Source: Dromaius novaehollandiae
Lineage: Eukaryota; Chordata; Aves; Casuariiformes; Dromaiidae
Direction of reading: 5' to 3'
Assembly (NCBI RefSeq): GCF_036370855.1
Contig: NC_088117.1
Location: 7,006,001-7,070,000 of the forward strand
DNA: 64,000 bases
The notes under the pieces are model-generated. The model was not told the origin of the DNA and searched no databases. It saw only the letters and a list, made by a program, of their open reading frames with translations. Shown here one piece after another: positions 21,298 through 56,100 of this stretch; the first letter of the stretch is position 1, and each line of letters starts with the position of its first letter. Both the position numbers and the translations under genes were made by a program.

Positions 21298-24200
21298 CAT
21301 TTTAAATAACATTCTTCTGTATAAATTCTGACATATATTCAAATCATACACTTTTTTTTTAGAAATGCATTTGTAGGCATAGCATATGCTTTGGAGACGC
21401 CTTATTTGGATGTATAGTAAGACTGATGGGTTTCAATTGGGAGCAAGTACGATTTTAAGGCCCACATTTTTCTTATTTTAATCTATTCCTCTGACACATA
21501 AATAGCAGAGGCCCATGGGAGCTCATTTTAAAACTTTACTTTGAAGGAGAAATGTATTTTTAGGATTCAATTTTATATCCTTTATTTAAAGGAGACTGCA
21601 GAAACTTTCTGCCACATATACATTGCATGTAACATTTGGGATAAAAATGCTGTATATCAGTGGTTAACTGGCCCAGGATGCCCGAAGGATGCTGAACACA
21701 TCCCTTCCTATTTCATATATAGCTTCCAATGTGCTAAGTTTGTTCAGCCTGATCCAAGGGAATTACCATTCCAATGGATGACATCTCACGACAACACCCC
21801 AGGGCCAGTGCTCCACGCAGTTATTTAGAGCTAGTGGTTCATAAGATTTAAACTCATCTATTCACATTAACCCAATCATATTTTTGCATGTCTGCTGCAC
21901 TTTGTGCTTACCAAATGCTCTCCTTAGTTGTGAGCCAGCCAGGCTGCCCCATGCCTTTGCCCCATTGTTTTTTGCCCTTTATCCATTATCTTCTTGCCTT
22001 CACTTATTTGACTGTGGAACTTAACTAACCCATCCAGACCAGCTGGGTCTGCACAGCTCCCATGACCCTAAGGATCATGCCTTGCAAGCTAGTTTCCCAC
22101 CCTCACCCAGCCCTAACCTGCCTTATCAAACCTTCTCTATGCTCTACAGCTCCGGTGCCCTGCCACTGAGTGCCTTACCCCAGCACAGCCACATTGCTCC
22201 AGCCAGACAGCAGTAGGCCCTTTCAGAGGGTGATGTGTGGTGGCCCTTTCAGGAAAGCCACGTGTATCGGTATTGCCGCATCAGCCCTACGAGTGACCTA
22301 GGTGTCTTCCCCTTCTCTTGACAGTTTCTGAGTTGGGCCCCAGTGGAGCTCTGCAAGTCTGCTTCCAGTTTACCTGTGCGTACTCCAGCCTGGCATGGGC
22401 AAACCTCAGCATCTGGGAAGCTTCACGACAAGTTATATAACACATGGCAGGTCAGTGGGCCTGGTGGAACAGCCACAGCCTTTGCTACCCTGGCTCCACA
22501 GCCCGTCAAAGTGTGATGCTAGCCTAAGCCGATCAGGAGATGTAACTAGCTCAGCTTCTTCCTCACTTCCTGCGATGCCCGGGAGATGGCTGCATGATCG
22601 ATGGAAGGAGCAAGCAGAGTTTAATCTCAGATCACCAGACAAGGTCAAACATGCAGCTGTTTATCCTTTCTTTGCCAAGGCATTCATCTCCTTTTGCAAG
22701 TGTTCTTTAAGCAAAAGGCCTGGTTGGCTGGAGATGCTTGTGCTTTTCTGGCTGAGTCATTTTGCCATCTGAGAAGGATTGTGCCAGTGCAATATCTTTG
22801 CAATAGCTCCAGTGCCCGCTAAAGAACATCCTGCACTTTCCTGTGCTGTGAGGATCAGGGCAGTCTGGGCACCTGGGCCTGTCCAAGCTTTCCATCATTG
22901 ATATCTTCATCCAGATGTGCAACCAGCTGACAACAGCATGGCCTTATCACCTTCCCTTGCAGACTGACTGTAAGGCATCCTGGCCTCCTCCTCTTTTCAA
23001 ATCCAGGGCTCAAACATGAAACATTTACAATAATTTGGTGGTTACAGCTCAGAAGCAGCCCAGATGCGAGAACATCCCTTTCTGAACTCATGCTGCAGTT
23101 TTGCAGAGTCAGCGTTTCTGCAGTGAGAGAAGCCAAGCCTATTCCCGTTACAAAGTAGCCTACAGTCTTTCAAAAATTTGAGGAAGTGTATTGTTGCAGA
23201 GATGAAAAGCCCTACTAAAGTATTTTGGAAACAGAGTGAACAATCTGTCCTTCACTTTTCCCACTAGCATTATCCCCTGAAGCTAAGAGTTTCTAAATTA
23301 CCCTTCCTTGCCCCATGAAGGGACCCAGTGCACATGTATCACTAAACGAGCACTGCCGAACAATTACAATTTTTAGGAAATCCTCTACATTGTCATCAGT
23401 CTGCTCTTTGAAAGCTTGATGAGTAACTCAAGGAATAGCAATATCCCAGTTCTCTCCCCATTCTCTCCTCCATTCCTCCCCCATTTTATAACTAAAACCA
23501 ACATTGCTCTGAATGACTTCAACCCAATTAATTACCTACAACCATGGGACCATACCATGGGACCAACCCAGGCCCATAGCAAGCAATGAGAGTGTTTCCA
23601 TTGGGTCTAATAGCATGTGGCTCAGGCCTATATGCAGTATCACATCCTGCTCTCACCGTCTCCCTTGCCCCTTCTCGGCTGTTTTCTTTCTTACTTGCTG
23701 TGCCTCATCTTTAAATCAGGCAGCAACTTCTCTGAGGCAGAATTAGTATCTTTTGCATGTGTTTACAGCACTTACTCCCCTTTCCCCAAAAGTCTCCAAT
23801 CTTAAGAAATGCCTCCACGCAGCATTGGAAAGCAAATAAATAATCGCCACATTCTTCCTACTGTTTCTCATCTTCCACTTGAGAAATATTTATTGTGCCT
23901 GGCTCTGAGGATGCATCAGTCAGCTCCTGCTGACCTTTAGCAGGTACTTCATTTATCCTCAGCGTTAATTGCTTGCAAAGCACCAACACATACAGCAACA
24001 CAGCTTTAGTTCTGAGGTTGGTCATAAGTTAGGCAAAGTATTTGTTTCACACCCTGCTTAAGTGCAATGGTATAATTTTCATGGGACGGACTCTGAGACT
24101 GTGCCGCGCTGGTGGCTCCCCAGCACGGGGAGGGCACAGCACCCGCCTCGAGGCCCCACGCAGGTGCCAGGGGCACCCTCCCTTGTGCTGTGCTGCCTTT

Positions 24201-25431
24201 AGTTGTTCTCCCTTTGCTAACAGTCCTCCAGCCTGACAAAAGTCAGGGGATTTCATAAAACCTATAGCCCCCCTTATGGTTTTTTGACAGCTGATTTCCC
24301 CTCACGCTGTCTTGTGCTACATGAACTTTTAAGCATGAATTTCCTGACAGCATCCACGCACTTTTAGCTTTTAAGCTTAGAAATCTGAAAGCGCAGATTG
24401 GCTCCTGCAAGCTGTGCTCTGAAACCCCAGTTCCACCGAAATGCAGGGGATTTTTGCCTTTGCAAAATTTTTGCCTCCAAGGGAGGCCACGAGGCCACAC
24501 TCAGCCCTCCGGCAAGTCTCCCCGTCACCATGTAAGTGCAGAAGAGATGGCAATGACATTCACTCGTGTCAGGAGCAGCCACTTCAGAAAGGCCTGGGCA
24601 TCAAGATCAAGACCTCAATAATAATGCATTTATGACAGCATATTTGCATCTTTAAGATTTAAAAGCAAACAGCAGAACAGTACATCCGATTGTTGGACAC
24701 CTACTAGGGCCTCGTCATGGCGAGGCTGGCTATTTACTGTGTATTTAAAGGAACGGGGAAAATTGACAGATGCAAGTAGGGAGCACTCACATTTTCTCTA
24801 AAAAAGAAAATTATTCAGCAACACGAGAAGAAAAGCTTCAAGCAGTGGGTGTTTGCCAGAGTCCCAGCTCCAACAATATTGCCATCTAATTTACAGTATT
24901 TTAAACAATCCTCATTTTTTTCTTTTTAAACAACGCCACTAACCGCTGTACAATTAAAATCTAGATGATAAAATATGACTTGGAGAATAGGGAGTTGGAG
25001 GGGGTCATGATTTTGTTCTTGGGTTTTTTTGGTTGTTTGTCTTTTTTACAAATAATTACAAATACAATTCCAAGAAGATATATTACATTCTATATACAGA
25101 ACACACCATTTCTATCAGGGTAGGATATTAAGCCTAGCTTTTATTTTTACATGGCAACCCTGAGATGTCTTGTCGTCTTCCCTTGCACAGAAACTATACA
25201 AGTTCATCAACCCCTACTAGAAAAAAAATGGATTTCTGTGTTTTAATAGCATCATCACCCTGTAAAAGTACTCAGAAAGGGAAAAGCATAGCCTCCTCCC
25301 TAACTCCATTATTTTCATGGTATTTTTTTTTCCTGTTTCCTATTTCAGTGGAAACTGATAACGGTGACTTTTGTTCAAGTGCGTAACTTACTCCTCTACT
25401 TGCCTCTTGGTGGTACAGTGAACAATGATCT

Positions 25432-25475
25432 CCCCCCCCCCCCCCCCTTTTTTTTCCTCCTCCTCCCTTTTCAAG
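25432..25475 (-). repeat. Polypurine tract with G16 run in the MEGF9 3' UTR
   Basis: On the plus strand 16 C (25432-25447) are followed by 8 T and CCTCCTCCTCCC. In the mRNA sense this is a GGAGGAGGAGG segment, A8, then G16. The tract may form a G-quadruplex or triplex and is a slippage hot spot. Confidence 0.9.
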
Positions 25476-25943
25476 CAAATTCATATCAGGAACTAATATG
25501 AAGTCTTTACAAAAGTCTATTTCCTGAAAATCCACTGTGAATTCACAAGCTACTTTTCAAAATAAAGGATGCAGGCATAAGTGTTAGGTTGGCTGGAAGT
25601 CAAGTAGCTTCTGATTAATCATGGGGTATTGCTTTCTCCACCCCACCACCTCTTCATAAAAAAATATATTTTAAGTTCAGCATAATTTTAAATCCTTAAC
25701 AACAGTGAATTCTATGGATCTTTATGGAGAACAAGAAACTGAATGCATTTTACCACATTACCTGAAATTCAGATGTACTACACTTTTTTTTCTGTTCACC
25801 TGCAAGCTACAGCATGCCCAGCATAAGAGTATCTGAAGAGCAAATTCCTTTGCTTGGAGCCTTGGCACGGATCCTGATACCCCTTCAACAAGCCCTGCGA
25901 TTTTTTTTAAGCCAACTTTGGAATAGCTGGATTGCTTCTTCTT

Positions 25944-47123
<21,180 letters not shown>

Positions 47124-50100
47124 CTGCAAGAGGAAAGCCGAGGTCAAGCTCCCGGGCTCCGCTCCGGAGCGCTGCCGCCCCACGCGAGCTCGCTTTAAAA
47201 TACTGAAATGATTGAAAATGCACGGGGACTAGCCCGGGGTTTGCACCCCCACAGCTTGCATTTCAAACCTCTCTCCAAAAGAGAGCTAGATGATGGGCAT
47301 AACTCCATAGGTACCGACGTACTCCTCGCTGTCAGCTCCTGGAGTCGTGTGACTAGACAAATAACCTGTAATGTTAAAGATAAAACCAGCAACAGGTGGC
47401 AAAACTGAAAGGTGCCAAGCATTTATTTTATTTATTAATTTTTTGGAGAGGAACAAATCTCCTGATCAAGCTTCTCAGTTACAAGTTCCCAGTCCCCACG
47501 TGCATTATCCCCAACAACACTGGAAAGAACCAAGCGTACACAAAAAGAGCGATCTCCCCCCAGCAATTCATGCCTGACGTGAGCTCCATCTCCGTTTGCT
47601 TCCTCGCAAAATGTTTGGTGCCTCAATAATTTAAAGTATTTTTCTGCCAAGGGTGAATTATAAACAAGGGTTATTTTCAGAAATAGCACATAAGTCCTCA
47701 GGGGCTGTATGCCACTGCTGTTATATAATATTCACTGGGAAAAGGCAGCACTCGGGGCATGATGCGGAGAGGGCGAGAGGGCAGGACCCCGTCCCCAGAA
47801 AACCTGACCAAAGCTCCAATCTTTTCACAAGGACCCAATACTAATGCTCCACTTCAGCACCAGTATTTAACATTATTTACCATCTATACCGCACACTTGT
47901 GCCCCAGCCCCAACGATGCTTTTCTGTTCCAGAAAGGGCTTAAGCAGATGCCTGGCTTGAAGCTCCTTTAAAACCCAGTGGCTGAATAAAGATTAATTTA
48001 TTAACACGTATAGGTAATCTGCTGAAATTTAACCTCACTGAAGACCCCAAAGTGCTTTTGGAAACACAAGCCACAAGGTCTTCCACATCCCAGAGGAACT
48101 CCGTGGCTACTACTCGCCCGTTAGTGCTGGCAGTCCTGGCTAGCTGTATACTTGCCCATGGCTTGCAGCAGAACAGAAAGTGTGAGGAAGACAAATTATA
48201 GAGCAGTGTGCCAAAAACATTCAGTGAATGTAAAAACATAAATTTATATCAACAAGGAATGAAGGAGCCCCCCACTTCCCAGAAAGGGACCATGCAGATG
48301 CAGCAGGAACTCCCTAACCATCACATATCCAGAGGACACCTTGCTGTTAAACATTGTGTGGGGCTTTTATTTTTGTCTGTTTTCTTCTAACACAAATCAG
48401 AGCGGGGTGCCTCAGTTGGCTTCGTTACCGCACCGATACAGCCACAGGACCTCCATGGAAGTCAAGTTTTGTTCTTACACACCTGCGAAATTGCAGCCTG
48501 AATCGGGCCTGAATTTTCTTCTATTTAAACCAGCAAACAGGATGAACACCTAGAGATTTGCAATTACCCAGTCGAGCATCCACTTCACATAATAAACCAA
48601 ATTCTCGTCTCAATTACCCTCGCAGACCCTTATCGATCCGGGCACTCGGGCTTCGATCAACCCAAATTCGTCAGGAGAAAGCAGCACCTGCTTTTTAGTT
48701 TTTAAAACATGCATCAAAACAAATTTACACTCATTTGGTGCAATTAGTCCCGTGAGCCTCAATTTAAGAAAAAAGCATTACAGCGGTGCCAACACCGATC
48801 CTGAGGGCTTCGATGCCAGGTCTGGCCGGCAGCGGCAACGTGCTGCTCGATGCAGCGAAGACCTTCGCGCTGTGCAAGCATGTCAGCCAAGATGCAAACT
48901 CCTCGGGCTGGGAAGAGACAGGCGCGAGGGCTCAAACTCCCATCTGAAATGCCGCAAGCTGGCAGCTTGCATGGGTAGCAGAGCTCATCTGCGAAACGGC
49001 ACTGCCAGCAAAGTGGAATAACCTCATCTGCCCCCGAAAGCCCTTCAGTGCCAGAGGGCCATGGCACTGAACTCGGGCTTGGGGCCGTGGTGCCCCCAAA
49101 TATGTTCTGCTGATGGCACAAGAAGAACAGATCTTGAGGCTGGTCTCAAAAATAAAGCATCATACCTTCACGGAAAACTAGCCATAGCAAGGAAGAAACT
49201 AAACCATAGAAGAGGGGCTGCAGCTACTGGCGAAGGCCTTGCACTTCTTTCACCCTCCATCAGAGAGCCTAAATCACCTGTCCGAAAGCCTCTGGCCACG
49301 GGTTGGCCTTAGTGTCACCACAGCCCTTCCCCGGGCTTTGCTGTTTGCAGGGTTTTGCCCGTTGAAATGCCATGAAGTCAGCTCAAAAAACAGAGGTGGC
49401 AAAGGTTTGGACAGCCAAAGGCAGCGGTGTGCATGCACGCCCCAAGCTCCACGGACCTGGCAGAACAAGAAATACCACAATAATCCAAACTAACCCAGGC
49501 CAAAGGAGCTTTTTGTCACCTGGCTGGTGGAGCTGTGGCTCCAGCCGTCCCGGCAGCAGGGGTGGAGGCTGTTTCTGCGCCTGCTTCCCCGGTGCATGGC
49601 ACCAAGAGGCAGCGGGAGCTGTCGCGGAGCCTGTTTCGGCTCCCGTTCGGGGAGCAGCAGCAGTCAGGAAATCCGTGACATTGCGCTCCAGCGCGCTATC
49701 GCTGCTTGCCGCCCTGCCAAGACGCCCTAAAGCCCCTTCGGCCCGGAAGCAGGACGCGAGCCGACAGCAGCGTTGACATCCGCAGGCTGGTTCAGCGTCG
49801 GAGGCTTGACATGATGATGTACCAGACTGTGCAAACCGGGGCTGGGTTTGAAAGCCGCTTGGCCGTCCTCGTGGCCGAGCTGGGCTGGAGAAGGCGAGAA
49901 CGTTCCGCAGCCAGGGGAGGAAGGCAGTGAGGAAGCGTCCACCTCAGGCACCCGGGAACACATCAAAGATGAGGACGAGAGAAAAAGCTTCGGGAACATG
50001 ATCCTGGCTTCCAGCCAGAGGCTGGGGATTCAGAGCCTTTATTCCATTTTTGTCAAGCAACTGTTTTGCCTTTCAAGGTAACCTTCAAAAGCACCTTACC

Positions 50101-53100
50101 AGGAGGTCTTGTAAACTTAAAGGAGCGAGCAAGGGTGGAAGAGCCCCGGGCATCAAAGCAACGGTCTTGATGCTGGGAGAGGGGGAGCCCAGGAGCTGCC
50201 TGGTGCAGGGATGCTCAGCCTCAGCTCCAAGGTCTCGTATTTTGGCTGGGATCACACCAAGATGATGCCCTCTTGGGGCTGTGGCACCAGCCTGCTCCTC
50301 CCTGGCTTGCTATAGCTGCTTCCCCTCCCTCTGCCTCAGTTTCCCCATCTGCTGCACCAAGCAGAGGGGGCCGCTCAGCGCCATCCCACAGCATGAACGA
50401 GGGGCCACAGGAATAAAAGCCACCCAGTCAAGACCCTCCCTCCACAGGTAAATTCACACCTAAAAAGCTGCCATTAATCAGCTTCTCAGAACTAATCTAG
50501 CAGGACATGGGGACCGGACCGCTGGCACCACCGGCGGGTGCTGCACCACCGCCGTGCTGGCCTTAACAGGGTTTTGCTCATGAAGGTGTTATCAGGCTCC
50601 AATTAACTAACAGCCCAACAACATTTGGAAATCCCTGAATACGAAGGCACTACACAAATGCTTATCACTCTGGCGCGTTACTCCTTCAACCAAAAAAAGG
50701 TTTCCGTTTTCGTTGCTGGCTCTTTAGAGGAAGGTGGAGTAAAAGAAAGGGTTTGCGCTAGAGGAAGGGCCCCGTTGTTCCAGGTACCGCTGGAAGGCAG
50801 GCACAGATTTAATAAGCAATTTCACCTTCTGCCAACCCTGAATTGAATAATTATTATGCAAAAGTCATAACTAATAAACTGGAGAACAGTTGTTACTCTT
50901 ATTTTTTATTATATTGGATACATGCCATTGCTGGAAGACTATAAGAAGTTCCACTTAGCAGCACCAATGCAATTAAGAATCGGCAAAGATTTGCAGGTCT
51001 CCTGTGTCCCATGTTGCGGGATGCCTGGGGAGCGCATCTCCATGCCGCGGCAGCCAGCTCGGCGCCACGTTTCAGCACGCTCGTCCTCACCATGCTCCTG
51101 CGTGCGGGAATCGCCAGCCCCGAGTGTCCAACTGTCCCTGTCTCGCGTGGAACGGACCTGCACCCGTCACATCCCTCGAGCCATGATGAAGCCCCATCAC
51201 CCACTTGGGGTCACATCTAGCACCAGACGAGGGAAGAAGTCCTCTTCTCCTGCACAAAGGTGCTTGCAGGGTTGACCTAAGAGCCTCTCCAAGGCCAAAA
51301 GCCCAGGCAAACATGCCCAAGCAGGAGTTTCGCTTCCAGCAAGGGCTCGCGAACACACTAACAGCACAGCCCACAGTTCAAAGCGCCTAGGAAGTGGCTT
51401 GTTTGGGAATAAAAATAAAATAAAGAATAAAAAAGTAGCTGAAAAAATTTGCAAGTGGCAAAAGGAAGCAATCACTATGAAACCCATGAAGATGCCCATA
51501 TAAAAACACATTTGCTGGGGACATTCTAGAACAGCTTAAATCCTGAACAAAAGCATCGACTCATCGGGAGCCGATATCTAAAGTCTGAAATGCTCTTTTT
51601 TGTTAGAAGACCATGCAGCTGAAGCAGCAAGCTGCCAGCTACTAGGGAAGCCAAAAGTCTGGCAGGAGCTGCGCGAACCCGCAGCCCAGAGCCAACCTTA
51701 CCGATGCCAGCACCTGACCCAATCCAGCAGGAGAAATCCCACTGGATTTAAAATAGGGGTGACGATGCCAGGATTGGGGCATTTCTTGGCTTTCCCTGGC
51801 AGAGATGAAGCCAGATGCACCTCGGTCCCTCCCCTGCACGCACATGGCTCAGCGGGCAGCCCGAGCACTGCAGGCGGTCACTTTTTGATTACCAAACGCT
51901 TAGGTTTACACCAACATAGTCTCACTTTACACCAGTGTCAAAGTTTAAAACGGCACTAATGCAAGGTGCCATTCATCTGCGTGGAAAGCATCAAGCATTT
52001 GCCGCGTGCAACAGCATCCCGTCCTTGGAAAGGCTCCATTTCAGTGTTCATTTACTGCACTCTCTCTGCACTTTGAGTTCAAGCCCTACCTTCTCCCCCT
52101 TTGCTTCCCTTTCTCATCCCCCTCCAGGCATGATTTGACAACACATGAATAAAGGGATCAGGCAGCAGGTTTAAAACCCTATCCAAGGCAGTTTCCTTTT
52201 TCCCTTATAATTAAATTGTGGAAGGCAATCGTCAGGGGGTGTTCTGCAAGCCAAAAATACACGTGGCTCAGAGGAGGACTGGATAAGCTCGGAAGATAGG
52301 TCCACTGACAGCTATGAAACACAGCGACTGGATTGAAACCTCCTGCTCGCAAAGTCCCCGAACAGCTGGCTGCGGACGGCGTCGGCCTGCCTCTGCCCTG
52401 CCTTAGCTATTCCCTGAGCATCTTCTGCCAGCCGGCGCTGGAAAGGGGACAGGAGGCCTTGCCACGACCCAGCCTGGCAGCGTCGATCATCTCGCCAGCT
52501 CGGTGGCACTTCTGCTCCAGTTGTCCCTGTCGCGCACACATCCCCCTTGAAACATAGACAAACACTGCTATTTCCATGGGGGATTTTATCTTATTCCAGC
52601 CAAAGACGCAGCTGTGCTACAGCACCGTTCCTTCCCCCTTGCCTCTGAACAGGCTTTTTCTTACCCTCCTAGAAGATATTTAATCCCCTTAATATAAGTT
52701 GCTGGTGTGCTAAACCTCCCGCAAGGCAAGGAGATGCAGGTCAGGATGGTGCCGTCCCAGCACGAGATCCAGGATAACGAAAGCAGCTGTGAGCCTCAGA
52801 AAACGTTGTGGTCCATTAGAAGAGAAGGTCCTACCCAACCCAGCGTTTCCACATCTGTCCACTGAGCTCCCGCCTTTCCCCTCCACGTCTCTAGCACCAC
52901 CACTTCCACCTGGGTCTCACCCTAGACTTGTGGCGTTCAGCTTCGAAACCCAGCATAGCCAGGTGCTACCAAACAGACACAGCAAACTCAAGAGCAGGGA
53001 CTGCTTATTCCTAGGAGCAGTCATTTTTATTCCTTTCCCTTCCAGTACAAAGACGCTTCTGCCTCCAGCCACTCCAGGTGACATGCCTTTACTCCGGCCA

Positions 53101-56100
53101 TATGCAGCCCAAACATCTGCAGCAAGTTACCGCACACCAGCTTGATCCTAACAGCAGCCCAGGCTATTAGCTTGCACCAAATATGAAACGACATCAGCTA
53201 TTTTAGCTCTTTCCCAGGGAGCCGAGCTAACTGATATTACCTAACATCTGCCATGGTCTAAGAGCATCTGCAAGGATGGTATCAGCAACTCGCTGATGCA
53301 CTGTAACTTCTTAAGGAGGGAGAGGCGTGCAGCCAAATCCTGGCATTCATATGCATCTAACCAATGCTCAGTACAAAATAATAGTCAGATCTTTTGCATT
53401 ATAAAGGCGCATTAACGTGCTTGGGACTGTAATTTACTCTCACTTGAGTCAACTGCAATGCCCAAGTGGTAGAAAAAGGACCTCTGAATACCAAAGGGGG
53501 GGGGGAAAGAAATCTATATCCAATATAAGAGCCTTCTGCTATTTTGCACTCGCTTTGTTATTGACTACGTGAAACGCAGGGCATCGCCGAGTCAGGCACT
53601 TGATGATAAAGAGAACAACATCATTCACATTAATGTTAAGAGCTTTACAGAAATCACTTGTGTTGTTCCTTAAAAGGATTGTATGGGTCAACAGGGGAGA
53701 GCAGACAAGGATTTCTCGGGGCTAATGCATTGTTTGTAATACCGTTACAAGATTAAACACACTGTTCAGGAAAATTAAATCAGATTAAATCTGTTTCTTA
53801 TCGCTTGCAAAGAAATACAGAGTCAAGGGCCCAACTCCGGGTCACCAGAAATCACAGGAGCACTTCTCATTAGCGTAAAGCAGCCAGTCTCGGCATCCCA
53901 GCCAAATTCCAGCTCGGCCAAGAGCAGGTCACTTCTCCGTGTTTCCTTCGTGCTTGCAGATGCCCACGGGGTGGGCGGCCAGCGAGCTCCCGCCAGCAGA
54001 CACGGCGCGTTGAAAAGCAGAAGTGGTCCGGTAGCAAATATGGACCAGCCGGTAACGCAGAGGACCAAGCAGGGAGGACTGCGTAGCTGTAGCCCAAGAG
54101 CTGTCCCTACGCAACAGGAAACTCCCCCAAACAGACAAACAAACCTGCCGGGTCTCTTACACTGAAGCAGCCTTAGTATGAAGAAGAATGTGGCCCAAAA
54201 TGTTTATGGCACAAGAAGCTAAAGTAACTTAAAATAGACTACATAAACGCTCCAGGATTGAAACAGCAACATTAGAAATGGAACCAGTCCTGTAAATTAA
54301 TTCAGAAATAGTTTGCTGGCATTTTACTTTAGTTGGTTATATTTTCCCCGCTAATATTTTCACAAGCGTCGACAACCATATAAATATTCTGTGTTTCTAT
54401 TTAAAAAAATTCTCCATACTTCCAGCCACCCAGCGTGTGACATTGCTAACCAAACTCTCCGAGTCTGGAGACAAACAAGATGAAATGCAACACTGGCAAA
54501 TACCCGCCAAAACAGCACACAGCAACCCAAACTTGCTGCCTCCTGGAAGTTCAAACCCTGCTTCCAAACATACCCCTTTCTCCAGCAGCTCTCAGGAAAC
54601 TTAGTCATTTTGTCAGCAAAATTCTTCTGATAGAAGATCAAGACACCTCGCGTGGAACGGGGCTGAGGATTTATTAGCATATTTCAATTTTAGTATCTAT
54701 CTACCATGTCCTCGCAGAAAAAGGGATTAAAAAAAACTACATGAATAATATGAACTATAATCATCTGTTGAAGTCTCTGTGTGCTTAGATCCCTGCAAGA
54801 AGTAATTAAAATCACAAACTTTGCTCAGTGCTTTGGGGAGTTGCAGCTAATGAGTGACTGTGTTAATTTATACAGGAACTTTAAATGAGCTACGAAAAAT
54901 AACCTAGAGCAAGAACGATCCTTTCAGTCATTTGTTTGGGCTATAACGCTCTGTTGCATGAATAGACAGCAAAAAACATGAGAGTTAGATGAGTCAAGGA
55001 GAAAGAAGAGAATTGTTCAAACACCCTTCTTTCTCCTTCTTCCATCTTGCAACAAATAAATGGTCAGCCGGGAAGGGGTACGTGCAGATGTAATGTAATT
55101 GTGGGCTTTCCACCAAGGCTTTCACTAAACAGTACTGCATACCCCCTGCTAGGGGCAACGCCAACACTTCGCTCTTAAAACACTTCGGGAATACTGAAGA
55201 TTAATATTTGGAATAATTAGAGACTGGAGTGAACCCTGCAAAGGAGGATTCAGGTCCAAACTAAAGGAGAGCTGGAGGCGAGTGTAAGAAGGGCTCACTG
55301 CAGGATGATGTGAGATTTGGGATCCAGGCAGCAGATGGCCCAGGAGGTCCCCGCTGATTTGTGGGTCCTTCTACAGCCTTCAAACTCTAGACTCATCGCT
55401 GAAAAGCAGAAGTTGGTGCAGCTGAACTTCTCGCATGTCAACAAATGGCAGAAATTAGGGGCCAAACTGACCACTTCAGACTGCCACTGCAGTTACACCA
55501 ATACAATTTAACATCGGTTTTCAGGCTCCTGGCTGCAATCTAGCCCCAATAAACTCTGGAAGGGGTCACTGTGTGTTTAGGTGACTGTGAGGAAGCAGAG
55601 AGACAACTTCTGGGGCTCTGAATCAACAAGAGTAAGATCTTCTCAGCCAGGAACCTGCCTGCTGTCTGTTCCCACCACCCTTGGGAAACCAAGGGCCAGG
55701 TGAACATCTATGGGGCAGTGGAGGATGTGCAATAGGTAAGCCTGGGATAAAAGCTTCAGGCTGGGAATTGGGAATTGAAGAGGGATTTCTAAACCAGCTG
55801 AAGGAGGAAGTGGTAGAACAGCTTTCCCAAAGGATTATGGGAGAAAAGAAATGCAGACAGCTTTAAAAGGAAGGCAGATACGAACAGGATTATGTACTGC
55901 GGTTACCTGGGAACATGCAGAAACCGGACACATGACCTTCAGGGATCCCTTCCAGTCTCATATTCCAAAATAATCATGACGGGTCCAATTCCCAGGCAAA
56001 GATAAACACCTCATAGAAAGCATAGCAAGAGCATCTACTGCCAACCCAGCCGAGTGCCTAGGGGATTAGCTAGCACATAGGGGGAAACCCCCTTTTACAG

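Larger units (their letters stand above)
21265..25943 (-). other. MEGF9: Inferred MEGF9 3' UTR
   Basis: This lies between the MEGF9 stop codon (25946-25944) and the twin polyadenylation signals. It has no coding potential on the minus strand and contains a G16/A8 polypurine tract (sense) and a possible proximal polyadenylation signal at 25145-25140. The extent is inferred from signals and family precedent, not from transcript data. Confidence 0.5.
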
